A stretch of DNA of 64,000 nt from Trinickia violacea (lineage in GTDB: Bacteria; Pseudomonadota; Gammaproteobacteria; Burkholderiales; Burkholderiaceae), in assembly GCF_005280735.1 (NCBI RefSeq), contig NZ_CP040077.1:1178001-1242000 (forward strand). Direction: 5' to 3'. Under the pieces are notes generated by a model, which saw nothing but the letters and a program-made list of their open reading frames with translations, ran no database searches and had not been told where the DNA came from. The translations under genes and the position numbers were made by a program. The number at the start of each line of letters is the position of its first letter. Positions within the stretch are counted from its first letter, which is position 1. This document shows, one piece after another, positions 1 through 9,369 of the stretch.

Positions 1-2
1 TT

Positions 3-77
3 CATTTCCCGCTCGGCTGGACGCTGCTCGCCCTGATTCCGACAGCGCTCTTCACCGAGTGGAGGGCGCAGCGATGA
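3..77 (+). CDS. ChrA-type transporter, first half (3' end only)
   Basis: Only the last 24 codons are in the window, ending LFTEWRAQR. The hydrophobic stretch just before the end (GWTLLALIPTALF) reads as a final membrane helix. Its TGA overlaps the next start codon as ATGA, and that next gene is the second half of a short-chain chromate transporter, so this is most likely the first half of the pair. That identity rests on context because the conserved N-terminal motifs lie outside the window. Confidence 0.5.
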   Translation, partial: HFPLGWTLLALIPTALFTEWRAQR

Positions 78-592
78 TCCTCTTCGAACTCGCCTGGCGC
101 TTCGCGCTCGTCTCGGCGATCGCGTTCGGCGGCGCGACCGCCGTGATCCCCGAGATGCACCGCTTTCTCGTGCAGGACAGCCACTGGATCAGCGATTCGA
201 CCTTCGCCGCGCTGTTCGCGATCTCGCAGGCGTCGCCGGGGCCGAACGTGCTGTTCGTCGCGCTGTTCGGCTGGCAGGTCGCGGGCTTGGCCGGCGCGTT
301 CGTGTCGACGCTCGCGATGTGCGGGCCGTCGTCAGTCGTTGCGCTGCTGTTCGAGCGCTACACCGCCGCGCATCGCGACACGCGCTGGATGACGGTCATC
401 CGCCGCGCGCTCGCGCCGCTCACGATCGGGCTTCTGCTCTCCACGGGCGCGATCGTCGCGCAGGGCGCCGATCGTTCGGTCGGCGGGATTCTGCTGACGC
501 TCGTCACGATCGCGGTCGGCCTCAAGACCCGATGGAATCCGCTCTGGCTGATCGCGGCGGGGGCGGGAATGGGGTTGTCCGGCTTGGTTTGA
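74..592 (+). CDS. Short-chain chromate transporter (ChrA family, second half)
   Basis: A 172-residue inner-membrane protein of the CHR family, which exports chromate or related oxyanions; short-chain members work as two-gene pairs. The start with FELAWRFALVSAIAFGG, the SQASPGPNVLFV motif (about residues 52-63) and five to six hydrophobic helices match one CHR domain. The ATG at 74 overlaps the previous stop, so translational coupling is likely; an in-frame upstream start at 59 would lie inside the preceding gene. The substrate cannot be told from sequence, and many environmental homologues are not shown to confer chromate resistance. Confidence 0.8.
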   Translation: MILFELAWRFALVSAIAFGGATAVIPEMHRFLVQDSHWISDSTFAALFAISQASPGPNVLFVALFGWQVAGLAGAFVSTLAMCGPSSVVALLFERYTAAHRDTRWMTVIRRALAPLTIGLLLSTGAIVAQGADRSVGGILLTLVTIAVGLKTRWNPLWLIAAGAGMGLSGLV

Positions 593-655
593 TGCGGGCA
601 GCCGGACTTGGATTAGGTGCTGGGATTCGCTGCTTGGTTAGCATCGGCCGAGGCG

Positions 656-1963
656 CTACACGTGCCCGAACACGATCCAGATCCCGCAGCCGACGGCCAC
701 CGTCGCATACACCGCATACACGGGCACCTTGAGCTTGCCGAAGCAAAGGCAGGCGAACGCGGCCGTCGCCAGATAACCCGGCTCGAGCGGCACGTGCACG
801 CCAATGCGCACGACGGCCGCCACCAAAAATGCAGTCGTCGCCGCGCGCAGCGCGCGCATGCCGTGCTCGAAGCGCGGGTACGTTTCGAGCTGCATCAAAT
901 GCCGCTTAGCGAGCACGATCAAGCAACCGGACGGCACGAAGAGCGCGAGCGTCGCTGCGACGGCGCCGAGCCAGCCGTCGGTCAGATAGCCGAGAAACGG
1001 CACGACGTTCAGAAGCGGTCCGGGCGAGACCGGCGAGAGCGCGAAGGCCAGCGTGAAATCGCTGTTCGTGACGCCGACTGCCGGCGTCACGAACAGGGTC
1101 TTCAGCACGGGCAGCGCCGCGAAGCCGCCGCCGAACAGCGTCATGCCGGCGCCCGCGAGACGCGGCCAGAGGAAGGCGTTCTCGAAGCGATGCGGCAGCG
1201 GCATGGCGAACAGCAGGATGAGCAGGATGAGCGCGCCGAGCAGCTGCCAATCGCCCCGGCGCAGCTTGATTTCGAGCCGTCCTTCGCGCGACGGGCTCGC
1301 GAACCAGCCGGCCGCGAACGCGCTCGTGAGCAAGACGACATAGGTGGCCGCGCTGTGCGCGAAGATGAGCGCGATGCAGGCGAGCGCCGCCACGGTCCAG
1401 CCGAGCCGCCCGCGCACGATCGTGCGCGTCTGCTTGAGCCAGGTCACGCCGATCAGCGACGCCAGCACCACGCTGAAATGGTTGAGCAGCATCTGCGAGG
1501 CCATCGCGCGCACGAGTTGCGTCTGATAGAAGCTCGCGAACGCCGTCATCATCGCGAAGAAGGGCAGCACGCTCGCCGCGCCCGACACCCAGGCGCCCGC
1601 GCGTCCGCGCAGCGCATGGCCGACCTGCACGGCGACGTTGCAGCCGACTGGCCCCGGCACCATCCACGCGAGCGCCATCCAATCGGAGAACGCGAGCCGC
1701 GTGAAGCGCTGCTCGCGTTCGACGTAGTGGTGTTCGAGCTGCGCCATCAGCGCGAGGCCGCCCCACGACAGCGACGACAAGCCGAACACGACCCAGAAGA
1801 GCGTCCAGAGCGACTCGGGCTTGCGCGGTTCGAGCGTGTCGTGCGAGCGGGAGCGTTCGGGGCCGGCCGGCGGCGTGGCGCCGCTATCGGCCTTCGAACG
1901 GGTGAAGACGCTCGACGCAAGGGCCGAGCCGGCATGGCGGGGCAGCGCGCGCCAATCCGTCAT
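656..1963 (-). CDS. chrA: Long-chain chromate efflux transporter ChrA
   Basis: A 435-residue protein with two CHR domains fused head to tail. The first half carries WGGLALMAQLE and MVPGPVGCNVAVQ (about residues 65-115); the second carries LFGGGFAALPVL and SPVSPGPLLNVVPFLG (about 265-320). Around ten hydrophobic helices are visible. The first 50 or so residues are polar and not part of the usual family, so the true start may be internal, but no better methionine precedes the first helix. It lies 8 bp after the GGDEF/EAL gene on the same strand and converges with the short-chain pair. Known family role: chromate export driven by proton motive force. Confidence 0.88.
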   Translation of the reverse strand: MTDWRALPRHAGSALASSVFTRSKADSGATPPAGPERSRSHDTLEPRKPESLWTLFWVVFGLSSLSWGGLALMAQLEHHYVEREQRFTRLAFSDWMALAWMVPGPVGCNVAVQVGHALRGRAGAWVSGAASVLPFFAMMTAFASFYQTQLVRAMASQMLLNHFSVVLASLIGVTWLKQTRTIVRGRLGWTVAALACIALIFAHSAATYVVLLTSAFAAGWFASPSREGRLEIKLRRGDWQLLGALILLILLFAMPLPHRFENAFLWPRLAGAGMTLFGGGFAALPVLKTLFVTPAVGVTNSDFTLAFALSPVSPGPLLNVVPFLGYLTDGWLGAVAATLALFVPSGCLIVLAKRHLMQLETYPRFEHGMRALRAATTAFLVAAVVRIGVHVPLEPGYLATAAFACLCFGKLKVPVYAVYATVAVGCGIWIVFGHV

Positions 1964-1971
1964 CCCGGGCC

Positions 1972-4335
1972 CTACGCGGACAGTCCGCTGGTACTCGTCT
2001 GGCCCCGGCTCTGGCCGTGGGCCTGTGCGCCGTGGACTTCACGCGCATTGCATACGCCGAAGCGCTCGAGCAGTGCCGGGATGCCGTCGGCGGGCACCGG
2101 CCGCGAGAACAGGAACCCTTGCGCTTCGATGCGTCCGAGCGCCGAGAGCCACGCAATCTGCTCTTCGGTCTCGGTGCCCTCGACCACGACCTTGAGCCCG
2201 AGCGAGCGGGCGAGGTTCACGATCGCCGACACCATCACGCACACGCTGCGATCGCCCGGAATCGCCTGCACGAACGAGCGGTCGACCTTGAGCGTATCGA
2301 CCGAGAAGCGGTTCAGATACGAAAGCGACGAATAGCCCGTGCCGAAATCGTCGAGCGCGACGCGCACGCCGAGGCGCTTCAAGGCAATGATCTTCTCCGA
2401 CACGAGCTCGGGATATTCCATCATCGCCGTCTCGGTGATCTCGAGCTCGAGCCGGTGCGCGGGGATGCCGGTTTCCTCGATCGCGTGCGATACCGTCTCG
2501 TAGAGGTCGCCGCGCCAGAACTGCACCGCCGAGATGTTCACCGACAGCGACAGCGAGTCGTACCCGTCGTTTTGCCAGCGGGCGAGCTGCTGGCACGCGG
2601 TGCGCACCACGAAGTCGCCGATCGGCACGATCAGGCCGGTCGATTCGGCGATCGGGATGAACTCGTTCGCCGCGATGACGCCGTGCTGCGGATGGTTCCA
2701 GCGCGCGAGCGCCTCGAAGCCGGTGATGCAGCGGCGCGAGAGATCGACCATCGGCTGATAGACCAGGAAGAGCTGGTTTTCGGCGAGCGCGACGCGCAGC
2801 TGCTGCTCCCACTTCATGAGGTGGTCGGCGCGATGCGACAGATGGGGCGAGTAGAACTGGTAGCAGTTCTTGCCGGCGTCCTTCGCGCTGTACATCGCGA
2901 GGTCTGCTTTCTTCAACAGATCGATTTCGCTTTCGTTTGCGACCGAGTAGAGCGCGATGCCGATGCTGGCGTGGAGCACGAACGACGAACCGCGCACGTC
3001 GAACGGACGCTCGAACGAGCCGCGCACCTTCTCGGCGAGGTCCACCGCGTGCCGTTCGACATCGGCGCCCTTCAGCACGACGACGAACTCGTCGCCGCCG
3101 ATGCGCGAGAGCGTGCCCGCATCGGTGACCGCGTCGGACAAGCGTGCCGCGGTCATCTGCAGCACGATGTCGCCGGCGTTGTGGCCGAGCGTGTCGTTGA
3201 CCGTCTTGAAGTTGTCGAGATCGATGAAGAGCAGCGCGAGACGGCCAACGTTTGCGGCCTGGCTCACGTCGTGGCGCAGCGACTGCAGCGTGGCGTAGCG
3301 GTTGCGCAGACCGGTCAGCAAGTCGTACTCGACGAGATGCGTCATCTCGCGCTCGCGCCCGAGCAGCTTGCCGATCAATCCGGTCGCGACCGCGAAGAAG
3401 CCGAGCATCGCGAGCGAGATGAAGCCCGCCATCAGCAAATAGACGTTGCGCGTGTGGTTGTAGTCGGCGAACTCCTCGGTTTGCGACAGGCCGACCAGCA
3501 CGCCCATCGGATAGCCGTCGATATGCCGGTAGGACACGATGCGCGTGATGCGGTCGATCGGATCGACGTAGGTGCCCGACACGTGCTCGGACACCGGATA
3601 GGCGCCCGTCGCCGAGAACGTGCCCGGCACGTCCTTCGCGCTGCCCGTGTGGCGCGCGAGCACCGCGCCGTTGTCCGAGATCACCGCGATCACGCCGAAC
3701 TTGCCGATCGCCGCGTTGTTATAGAAGTCGCTCGTGAAGTAGTTCGGGTCTTCCGACACGACCACGACGCCCGCGAACGAGCCGTCGGGGTGATTGAGCC
3801 GCCGCGTCATCTGCAGCGTCCATTGTCCCGACACGCGGCCGAGCACCGGCTTGCTGATGTAGAGACTGTCGTCGTTCTCGTGCTCGTGGACCTTGAAGTG
3901 TTCGCGGTCCGACAGGTCGATGCGCTTGGGATTTTCTTCGGCGGTATTGGCGACGAGCGTGCCGTGCTCGTCGATCAGCGAGACTTGCACGAGCGTGTCG
4001 CTCTGCACGACGCCTTTGCGGACCGTGGTCGCGAGGTCGAAGCGGTTCGGGTTCTTCTCGAACTCGTATTTGACGAAGCGGGTGATCTGGTCGACCTGAT
4101 GAATGGCCTTGATCGTGTGTTGCTCGAGCGCCGCCGACAGGATCGCGGCCGATGCCATCGCTTCGCGGTAAGTCGACTCTTTCTCGACCGACAGCCGCGC
4201 GAAGATCACCGTCCACAGCAGAACCAGCACCAGGATGCCGAGGAACGGAATGGCGAGCAGCGCGCGAGGATTCGAGCTGCTGGCGTTGCGCTTCAAATGT
4301 GTGTCGCGCGCGGAATGGTGCCGGGCGAAATTCAT
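1972..4335 (-). CDS. Membrane sensor GGDEF/EAL protein (c-di-GMP turnover)
   Basis: A 787-residue inner-membrane protein: helix at about 26-48, a periplasmic dCache/PDC-like sensor, a second helix at about 300-322, GGDEF (RIGGDEFVV) and then EAL. The GGDEF signature is intact, but no RxxD inhibitory site sits at the usual position. The EAL part keeps EALARW, SVNISAVQ, ELEITET, DDFGTGYSS and a lysine in LKVDRSF, so phosphodiesterase activity is plausible. The ATG at 4335 was chosen because it is 25 codons before the first helix; a TTG at 4449 would add 38 residues. chrA follows after 8 bp and may be co-transcribed. Ligand unknown. Confidence 0.9.
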   Translation of the reverse strand: MNFARHHSARDTHLKRNASSSNPRALLAIPFLGILVLVLLWTVIFARLSVEKESTYREAMASAAILSAALEQHTIKAIHQVDQITRFVKYEFEKNPNRFDLATTVRKGVVQSDTLVQVSLIDEHGTLVANTAEENPKRIDLSDREHFKVHEHENDDSLYISKPVLGRVSGQWTLQMTRRLNHPDGSFAGVVVVSEDPNYFTSDFYNNAAIGKFGVIAVISDNGAVLARHTGSAKDVPGTFSATGAYPVSEHVSGTYVDPIDRITRIVSYRHIDGYPMGVLVGLSQTEEFADYNHTRNVYLLMAGFISLAMLGFFAVATGLIGKLLGREREMTHLVEYDLLTGLRNRYATLQSLRHDVSQAANVGRLALLFIDLDNFKTVNDTLGHNAGDIVLQMTAARLSDAVTDAGTLSRIGGDEFVVVLKGADVERHAVDLAEKVRGSFERPFDVRGSSFVLHASIGIALYSVANESEIDLLKKADLAMYSAKDAGKNCYQFYSPHLSHRADHLMKWEQQLRVALAENQLFLVYQPMVDLSRRCITGFEALARWNHPQHGVIAANEFIPIAESTGLIVPIGDFVVRTACQQLARWQNDGYDSLSLSVNISAVQFWRGDLYETVSHAIEETGIPAHRLELEITETAMMEYPELVSEKIIALKRLGVRVALDDFGTGYSSLSYLNRFSVDTLKVDRSFVQAIPGDRSVCVMVSAIVNLARSLGLKVVVEGTETEEQIAWLSALGRIEAQGFLFSRPVPADGIPALLERFGVCNAREVHGAQAHGQSRGQTSTSGLSA

Positions 4336-4824
4336 CGAGCCGACCGAGTCCAGGGAAACAGGGACGTCTGGCCGGTATTCGTCGACTGCGCCAGGTTCGT
4401 GTTGGACTGCATGATTAGCATCGTTACCAAGACTGCCGCGCAGAGTCAAAAAGTAATACGTTTCGCCGGCGCTATTCGTCTGCGAAACGTGATTATTCTG
4501 ATCTTACTGAATGACTAAAAAATTAGATAGCGTCCGTTTATCGGGTAAACGTTTGTTTTTGTTGGCATGAAATCCGGCCGGGCGGTCGTGCTGGCCTGGC
4601 TGCCGGACGCAAGTCCTTGCATAGCTTGAAAGAATAGGACGACAACGGATTCTCGCAACGTCATTTGAATTGTCGGTCTAAGGTGCTTTAGCCCTGTGCG
4701 GAATGCAATCCGTAATTACGCGTGATGACCCATTAAGGTGCGCGCTGCCTATTTCTTTCGTATACCCCCCGGGTTGTCCCTGCGGCTCACGCGGTTTTTT
4801 CTGATGCCGGAGCGGCGTGCGCCG
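4336..4824. other. Intergenic region, AT-rich regulatory stretch
   Basis: No gene was recognised. Roughly 4440-4740 is much richer in A/T than its surroundings (for example the run around 4515-4530 and the poly-T stretch near 4550), as expected for the promoter region of the leftward GGDEF/EAL gene. No confident -35/-10 pair or terminator could be assigned; phzF ends at the right edge. Confidence 0.5.
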
Positions 4825-5727
4825 TCAGCCGAGCAAAAACGTGCCGTCGACGATCGTGACGGAATCGCCGCCGATCCAGATGCGGCCGGCGGCGTCGTCA
4901 TAGTCGACGTGCACGCGCCCATCGCGTTGCAGCGCGGTGCCCTGACGCGCGATGTAGTGGGCGCCCGGGCGCAGGTTCTGGCTCTTCATCAATCCGGCGA
5001 TCGCCGCGTTCGCGCTGCCGGTGACCGGGTCTTCGTCAACCGCCATGCTGCCGCCGAGCATCAGGCAGCGGACTTCGAAAGCCGCCGGACCGCCCGCCGC
5101 GTAAGGGCCGTAGACGGCGAGTCCATGCATGCCGGCTGCGTGGACGACGGCGGTCAGCGCGTCCCAGTCCGGACCGAGCGCGAGACACGCCTCGGCCGAG
5201 CGCATGCGCACCACGAGCCACGGCACGCCGTTGTCCACCGCGCATGGCGTGGCGCTGAAATCGATTGCATCGGACTTGAGCGCCGCAGCCAGGGCTGCGT
5301 GCGCGGATTCGGCCAGCGGCACGACCCGGGCCGGCGGCGCCGCGAACGCCCAGCCGCGGTTGCCGCTTTCGCCTTGCGCTTCCAGTGCCTTCAGTTCGAC
5401 CAGCCCGACGCCGCATTGCTGCACGAGCCGCCCGGCCTGCCGCGGGCGATAGCCGCTCGCGATCAGCGCGTGCGCGGTGCCGAGCGTCGGATGTCCCGCG
5501 AACGGCAACTCCAGGCTCGGCGTGAAAATGCGCACGCGATAGTCCGCGGCCGGATCGGTCGGCCGGCACAAGAACGAGGTCTCCGACAGGTTCGTCCAGC
5601 GGGCGATCGCTTGCATCTCGTCGGCGCCGAGATCGTCGGCATCGAAGACGACAGCGAGCGGATTGCCCTTGAACGGCACCGAGGTGAACACGTCGACTTG
5701 CTGGAAACGGACTTGGCGTGCGCTCAT
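4825..5727 (-). CDS. PhzF-family isomerase/epimerase-like protein
   Basis: A 300-residue cytosolic protein of the PhzF/DAP-epimerase-like fold. The start VDVFTSVPFKGNPLAVV, NLSETSF with the conserved catalytic glutamate (about residue 49), FTPSLELPFAGHPTLGTAH and EDPVTGSANAAI near the C-terminus are all family signatures. PhzF of phenazine producers isomerises dihydrohydroxyanthranilate; most homologues have no assigned substrate and no phenazine genes are here. It is the third gene of a leftward run behind an aminotransferase and RidA (36 bp gap), so a role in processing an amino-acid-derived compound is a reasonable inference. Confidence 0.9.
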   Translation of the reverse strand: MSARQVRFQQVDVFTSVPFKGNPLAVVFDADDLGADEMQAIARWTNLSETSFLCRPTDPAADYRVRIFTPSLELPFAGHPTLGTAHALIASGYRPRQAGRLVQQCGVGLVELKALEAQGESGNRGWAFAAPPARVVPLAESAHAALAAALKSDAIDFSATPCAVDNGVPWLVVRMRSAEACLALGPDWDALTAVVHAAGMHGLAVYGPYAAGGPAAFEVRCLMLGGSMAVDEDPVTGSANAAIAGLMKSQNLRPGAHYIARQGTALQRDGRVHVDYDDAAGRIWIGGDSVTIVDGTFLLG

Positions 5728-5763
5728 GGCGAAGGTCTGGCTAGTGGACGAAGAGCAGGTGAA

Positions 5764-6228
5764 TCAAGCGACTTCGGCGATCAGTTCGATCTCGACGCAC
5801 GCGCCCAGCGGAATCTGCGCGACGCCGAAGGCCGAGCGCGCGTGCTTGCCCGCGTCGCCGAACACTTCTGCTATCAGCTCGGACGCGCCGTTGGTCACGA
5901 CGTGCTGTTCGGTGAATTCGAGCGTCGAGTTCACGAGGCTCATCACCTTCACGATGCGCTTGACGCGGTTCAAGTCGCCGACGTGCGCGTGCAGCGTCGC
6001 GAGCAGGTCGATCGCGATCGCGCGCGCGGCCTGTTTGCCTTCCTCGGTCTGCATCGTCGCGCCGAGCTTGCCGACCCACACCTTGCCGTCCTTCTTCGCG
6101 ATGTGGCCCGACAGATAGACCGTGTTGCCGCTTTGCGCGCTCATCACGTAGGCGGCGGCCGGTGCGCCCGCTACGGGCAGTTCGATGCCGAGTTCCTTCA
6201 GCTTGTCATACACGTTGGCTTGAGCCAT
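5764..6228 (-). CDS. RidA/YjgF-family enamine/imine deaminase
   Basis: A 154-residue protein of the RidA superfamily, longer at the N-terminus than classical 128-residue RidA. Visible family features are GNTVYLSGHIAKKDGK, LATLHAHVGDLNRVKRIV and the C-terminal FGVAQIPLGACVEIELIA, where the usual catalytic arginine position reads as glutamine-isoleucine, so it belongs to a subgroup other than archetypal RidA. RidA proteins hydrolyse reactive enamines released by PLP enzymes, which fits its place between a PLP aminotransferase and PhzF. Start chosen for the AAGGAC ribosome-binding site upstream. Confidence 0.87.
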   Translation of the reverse strand: MAQANVYDKLKELGIELPVAGAPAAAYVMSAQSGNTVYLSGHIAKKDGKVWVGKLGATMQTEEGKQAARAIAIDLLATLHAHVGDLNRVKRIVKVMSLVNSTLEFTEQHVVTNGASELIAEVFGDAGKHARSAFGVAQIPLGACVEIELIAEVA

Positions 6229-6328
6229 GACTTGTCCTTTGGTCGGTGAGGGTGGAAAGAAGATTGGATGCGTGCGTGGCAGCGCGATGAACGGAGACGG
6301 TGGTGCTTGCGCCTCCGTTCGCCGCCGC

Positions 6329-7525
6329 TTAAATACGCTCGCGAATCAGTGCGGCAAGGCGGGCCACGCCTTCGTCGATCTTGGCGGGCGGCACGGTCAC
6401 GAACGACAGGCGCAGCGTATTGCTCTGCGCCTCGTTCGCGAAGAACGGTCCGCCCGGCACGAACGCGACGTTCTGCGCGACCGCGGCTTCGAGCAGCTTC
6501 ATGCTGTCGATGCCGGCCGGCAGATCGACCCAGATGAACATCCCGCCTTCGGGCCGGTTCCAGCTCACGCCTTCCGGCATGTAGCGCTCGAGCGCCGCCA
6601 GCATCGCTTGGCACTGGTCGCGGTAGAGCGCGCGGATGGTCGGTACGTGCGTGTCGAGAAAACCGTCCTTGACGACTTCGTGCACGACGCGCTGCGTGAA
6701 GCTCGGGGTGTGGAGGTCGGTGGCCTGCTTGGCCTGCACGAGTTTGAAGTGTAGTTCCTCGGGCGCGATGATGTAGCCCACGCGCAGACCCGGCGCGAGC
6801 ACCTTCGAGAACGAGCCGAGGTGGACGATGTGGTCCGGCGCCATCGACAGCAGCGTCGGCAGCGGGTCGCCCGCGTAGTCGAGTGCGCCGTAGGGGTCGT
6901 CTTCGATGACCGGGAACGCACTCGTCTTGGCGAACTCGGCGAGCGCGCGGCGGCGCTCGATCGGCAGACGTCGGCCCGTCGGGTTCTGGAAGTTCGGCTG
7001 CGAGTACAGGAGGCGCGCGCCGGCGGTCAGCGCGGGCGTCAGGCCCGAGGGGATCAGGCCCTGCTCGTCGGTCGGCACCTGCACGTAGCGCGGCTCGTAC
7101 ATCGAAAACGATTGCAGCGCACCGAGGTAGGTCGGCGTTTCGACGAGCACCGGGCTCGCCGGGTCGATCAGCACCTTGCCGAGCAGATCGAGCGCCTGCT
7201 GCGAGCCGGTCGTGATCAGCACTTGCGAGGTGCGGATCGTCGCGCCGTTGACCGAGTAGCGCTGGGCAACCCATTCGCGCAACGGCAGATAGCCTTCGGT
7301 CGCGCTGTACTGCAGCGCGGCGGCGGGAGCATCGCGCAGGATGCGGTCCGACGCTTCGCGCATGTGCTCGGCGGGAAAGGTGACGGGCGACGGCAGGCCG
7401 CCCGCGAAGGAAATGACTTCAGGCCGCTCGGTGACCTTCAGAATCTCGCGGATCGCCGAGCTCGTGAGCTTGCGTGCGCGTTCGGAAAGTTGCCAGTTGT
7501 TCTGTGGCAGGTCGCTTTGGTCCAT
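6329..7525 (-). CDS. PLP-dependent class I/II aminotransferase
   Basis: A 398-residue fold-type I aminotransferase without a DNA-binding domain. Family marks are SFAGGLPSP near the N-terminus, LLYSQPNFQNPTGRRL (the conserved NPTG segment), VIEDDPYGALDY and LGSFSKVLAPGLRVGYI, where the lysine of SFSK is the Schiff-base residue. The sequence resembles 2-aminoadipate/aromatic aminotransferases of the LysN type, but substrate cannot be fixed. GGAGACTTC stands just before the ATG. RidA and PhzF follow on the same strand, and the DMT exporter lies 98 bp upstream, suggesting one transcription unit for an amino compound. Confidence 0.9.
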   Translation of the reverse strand: MDQSDLPQNNWQLSERARKLTSSAIREILKVTERPEVISFAGGLPSPVTFPAEHMREASDRILRDAPAAALQYSATEGYLPLREWVAQRYSVNGATIRTSQVLITTGSQQALDLLGKVLIDPASPVLVETPTYLGALQSFSMYEPRYVQVPTDEQGLIPSGLTPALTAGARLLYSQPNFQNPTGRRLPIERRRALAEFAKTSAFPVIEDDPYGALDYAGDPLPTLLSMAPDHIVHLGSFSKVLAPGLRVGYIIAPEELHFKLVQAKQATDLHTPSFTQRVVHEVVKDGFLDTHVPTIRALYRDQCQAMLAALERYMPEGVSWNRPEGGMFIWVDLPAGIDSMKLLEAAVAQNVAFVPGGPFFANEAQSNTLRLSFVTVPPAKIDEGVARLAALIRERI

Positions 7526-7623
7526 GAAGTCTCCGGAGTTTCTAGGTTGGGGCGGGGCTGAGAAGCGGAATTATCGCCTGAGAAATGGATTGTCTATCCA
7601 CAAATCGTGCGTGCGGGCGTCGC

Positions 7624-8532
7624 TTACATCGCGCGGGCCGGCTGCGGCGCGGTATGCACAGCGGCTTTGCGGCCGATCACGACGGTGCCGATCACGGCGG
7701 CGGCGAACAGCCACGTGGAGGGCGCGACGGTCTCGCCGAAGAACAGCGCCGAGAACGCCATTGTGAAGAAGATCTGCAGCAGCTGAACCTGGCCGACGCG
7801 CGCCGTGCCGCCCATCGCGAGCCCGGCGTACCAGGCGAAGAAACCGATGAATTGCGAAAAGATCGTCACGTAGCCGAACGCGAGCCAGGTCGAGAGCGAC
7901 GCCGGGCCGGGATGCTGCACGTGCTGCTCCCAGGCAAGCCAGCCGACCGGCAGCACGAGGAACGGGGCGGAGACCACGAGCGCCCAGCAGATCACCTGCC
8001 AGCCGCCGATTTGCTTGGCGAGCCGCGCGCCTTCGGCGTAGCCGAGTGCGCCGATGCCGACCGCGACGAGCATCAGTGCGTCGCCCGCCTGCGGCGAGCC
8101 GCCGCCCTGCTGCAGCGCATACGCGACGACGAGCGCGCTGCCGACCACGGCGGCGGCCCAGAACCCCTTCGACGGCCGCTCATGCGACAGCCAGGCCGCG
8201 TAAAGGGCCACGAACAGCGGCTGCAAACCGTTGACGACTGCGCCGTGCGAGGCGGGCACGCTTTTCATCGCCCACGCGGAGAACACCGGAAACGCGATGA
8301 TGACGCCGAGCGCGACCACGACGAGGCTCTTGACCTGAGCCCAGGTCGGCCAGGCTTCGCGCCGGTACGCGAGGAGCAGGGCAGCGGGCACCGAGGCGGC
8401 GAGCGCGCGGCCGAGGCCGTTCAGAAGCGGGCTCCATTCGTGCACGACGATGCGGGTCATCGGCAGCGTCAGGCTGAAGATCATCACGCCGATCAGGCCG
8501 AGCAGCATGCCTTGGGATTCGCGCGGGTTCAT
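7624..8532 (-). CDS. DMT-superfamily (EamA) exporter
   Basis: A 302-residue inner-membrane protein with ten predicted helices arranged as two EamA repeats, typical of drug/metabolite or amino-acid exporters. The start at 8532 (MNPRESQGML) was preferred over an ATG at 8550 because the sequence GGAGAG, which overlaps the upstream ATG, makes a good ribosome-binding site for the downstream one. It heads the leftward aminotransferase-RidA-PhzF run and probably exports a related compound, which is inference from context. Confidence 0.88.
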   Translation of the reverse strand: MNPRESQGMLLGLIGVMIFSLTLPMTRIVVHEWSPLLNGLGRALAASVPAALLLAYRREAWPTWAQVKSLVVVALGVIIAFPVFSAWAMKSVPASHGAVVNGLQPLFVALYAAWLSHERPSKGFWAAAVVGSALVVAYALQQGGGSPQAGDALMLVAVGIGALGYAEGARLAKQIGGWQVICWALVVSAPFLVLPVGWLAWEQHVQHPGPASLSTWLAFGYVTIFSQFIGFFAWYAGLAMGGTARVGQVQLLQIFFTMAFSALFFGETVAPSTWLFAAAVIGTVVIGRKAAVHTAPQPARAM

Positions 8533-8646
8533 TGCGGTAAGACTCTCCATGTTGGGCGCGGCCGACGTGTAGTCCGGCTGCGCGATTGCGATGGCTTGTT
8601 ATAACTGCGAACCCGGCGCCCAAAGACGGTGTTGCGCTGATACCGC

Positions 8647-9369
8647 CTATTTGAGCGTGCGGGTCTCGCCGGCCAAGCCGATTTCGAATTCAGCGGCGAG
8701 CGCGGGCTCGCCTTCCGTGGTTTCCAGCCGGATCAAGTCCGACACGCCGAGCCACTCGAGCTGGGCTTGCACGTCGTCCACGCGCGGGTGCCAGCCCGTG
8801 AGCGACTTGAGCCTGAGCCCGGTTTCCGGCAGCCGCGCCGATGGATGCAGCGGCGTAGCCCACTGGATCAGCGTCGGCACAATGCCGTCGCCCGCGCCTT
8901 GCCAACTCGGGAACGCGCCGTCTTCGGGCACCGACAGGCTCCAGGCGAAATCGCCGCGCGTCATCGGCACGATAGGCGGAATCCGCTCGGGGTACTGCGC
9001 CTGCCAGCGCGCGAGGTGCTTCGGCCGCTCGACGCGCACCACCCAATGTGCGAGGTACGGGCCGCGCTCGAGCCGCGCGTGGGTCGCAGGATCGTCGAGC
9101 GCGAAGAGCCGCGCGCGCCGCCCGGCGGCAGCGCCGCCTGTCGGTGCCGCAGCGGCCGCTGCCGCGGCTTCGGCGGCCGGATCGACCGCGATCACTTCGA
9201 GATAGGCGCCGCCCCACAGGTTGAGGAGCCGGTTGTGCGTGCGCATCAGCGGGTGCGTGCCGCCTGCGGCCAGTTCGGCGCCGAGGGTATCGGCGACGAA
9301 TTGCGCGCCCTCATCGAGCGTGCGGGCGGCGACTACGAGGTGATCGAGCGAGAGCGTTCGGGCGTTCAT
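8647..9369 (-). CDS. VOC-superfamily (glyoxalase-like) protein
   Basis: A 240-residue protein opening with LSLDHLVVAARTLDEG, the metal-ligand histidine of a glyoxalase-like domain, followed by THPLMRTHNRLLNLWGGAYLEVIAVD. An alanine run (about residues 70-80) links the two halves. It matches the Glyoxalase_3-like family of unknown function seen in proteobacteria. It is divergent from the MocR gene and upstream of the DMT exporter; the 257-bp spacer holds the candidate MocR operator. Substrate unknown. Confidence 0.85.
   Translation of the reverse strand: MNARTLSLDHLVVAARTLDEGAQFVADTLGAELAAGGTHPLMRTHNRLLNLWGGAYLEVIAVDPAAEAAAAAAAAPTGGAAAGRRARLFALDDPATHARLERGPYLAHWVVRVERPKHLARWQAQYPERIPPIVPMTRGDFAWSLSVPEDGAFPSWQGAGDGIVPTLIQWATPLHPSARLPETGLRLKSLTGWHPRVDDVQAQLEWLGVSDLIRLETTEGEPALAAEFEIGLAGETRTLK

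Noticed and set aside
617..2335. 572-codon plus-strand frame across chrA
   Set aside because: Antisense of the long-chain chromate transporter; composition is charged and repetitive as in other shadows.
2017..4518. 833-codon open frame on the plus strand
   Set aside because: Antisense shadow of the GGDEF/EAL gene; Arg/Glu/Asp-rich with no recognisable domain.
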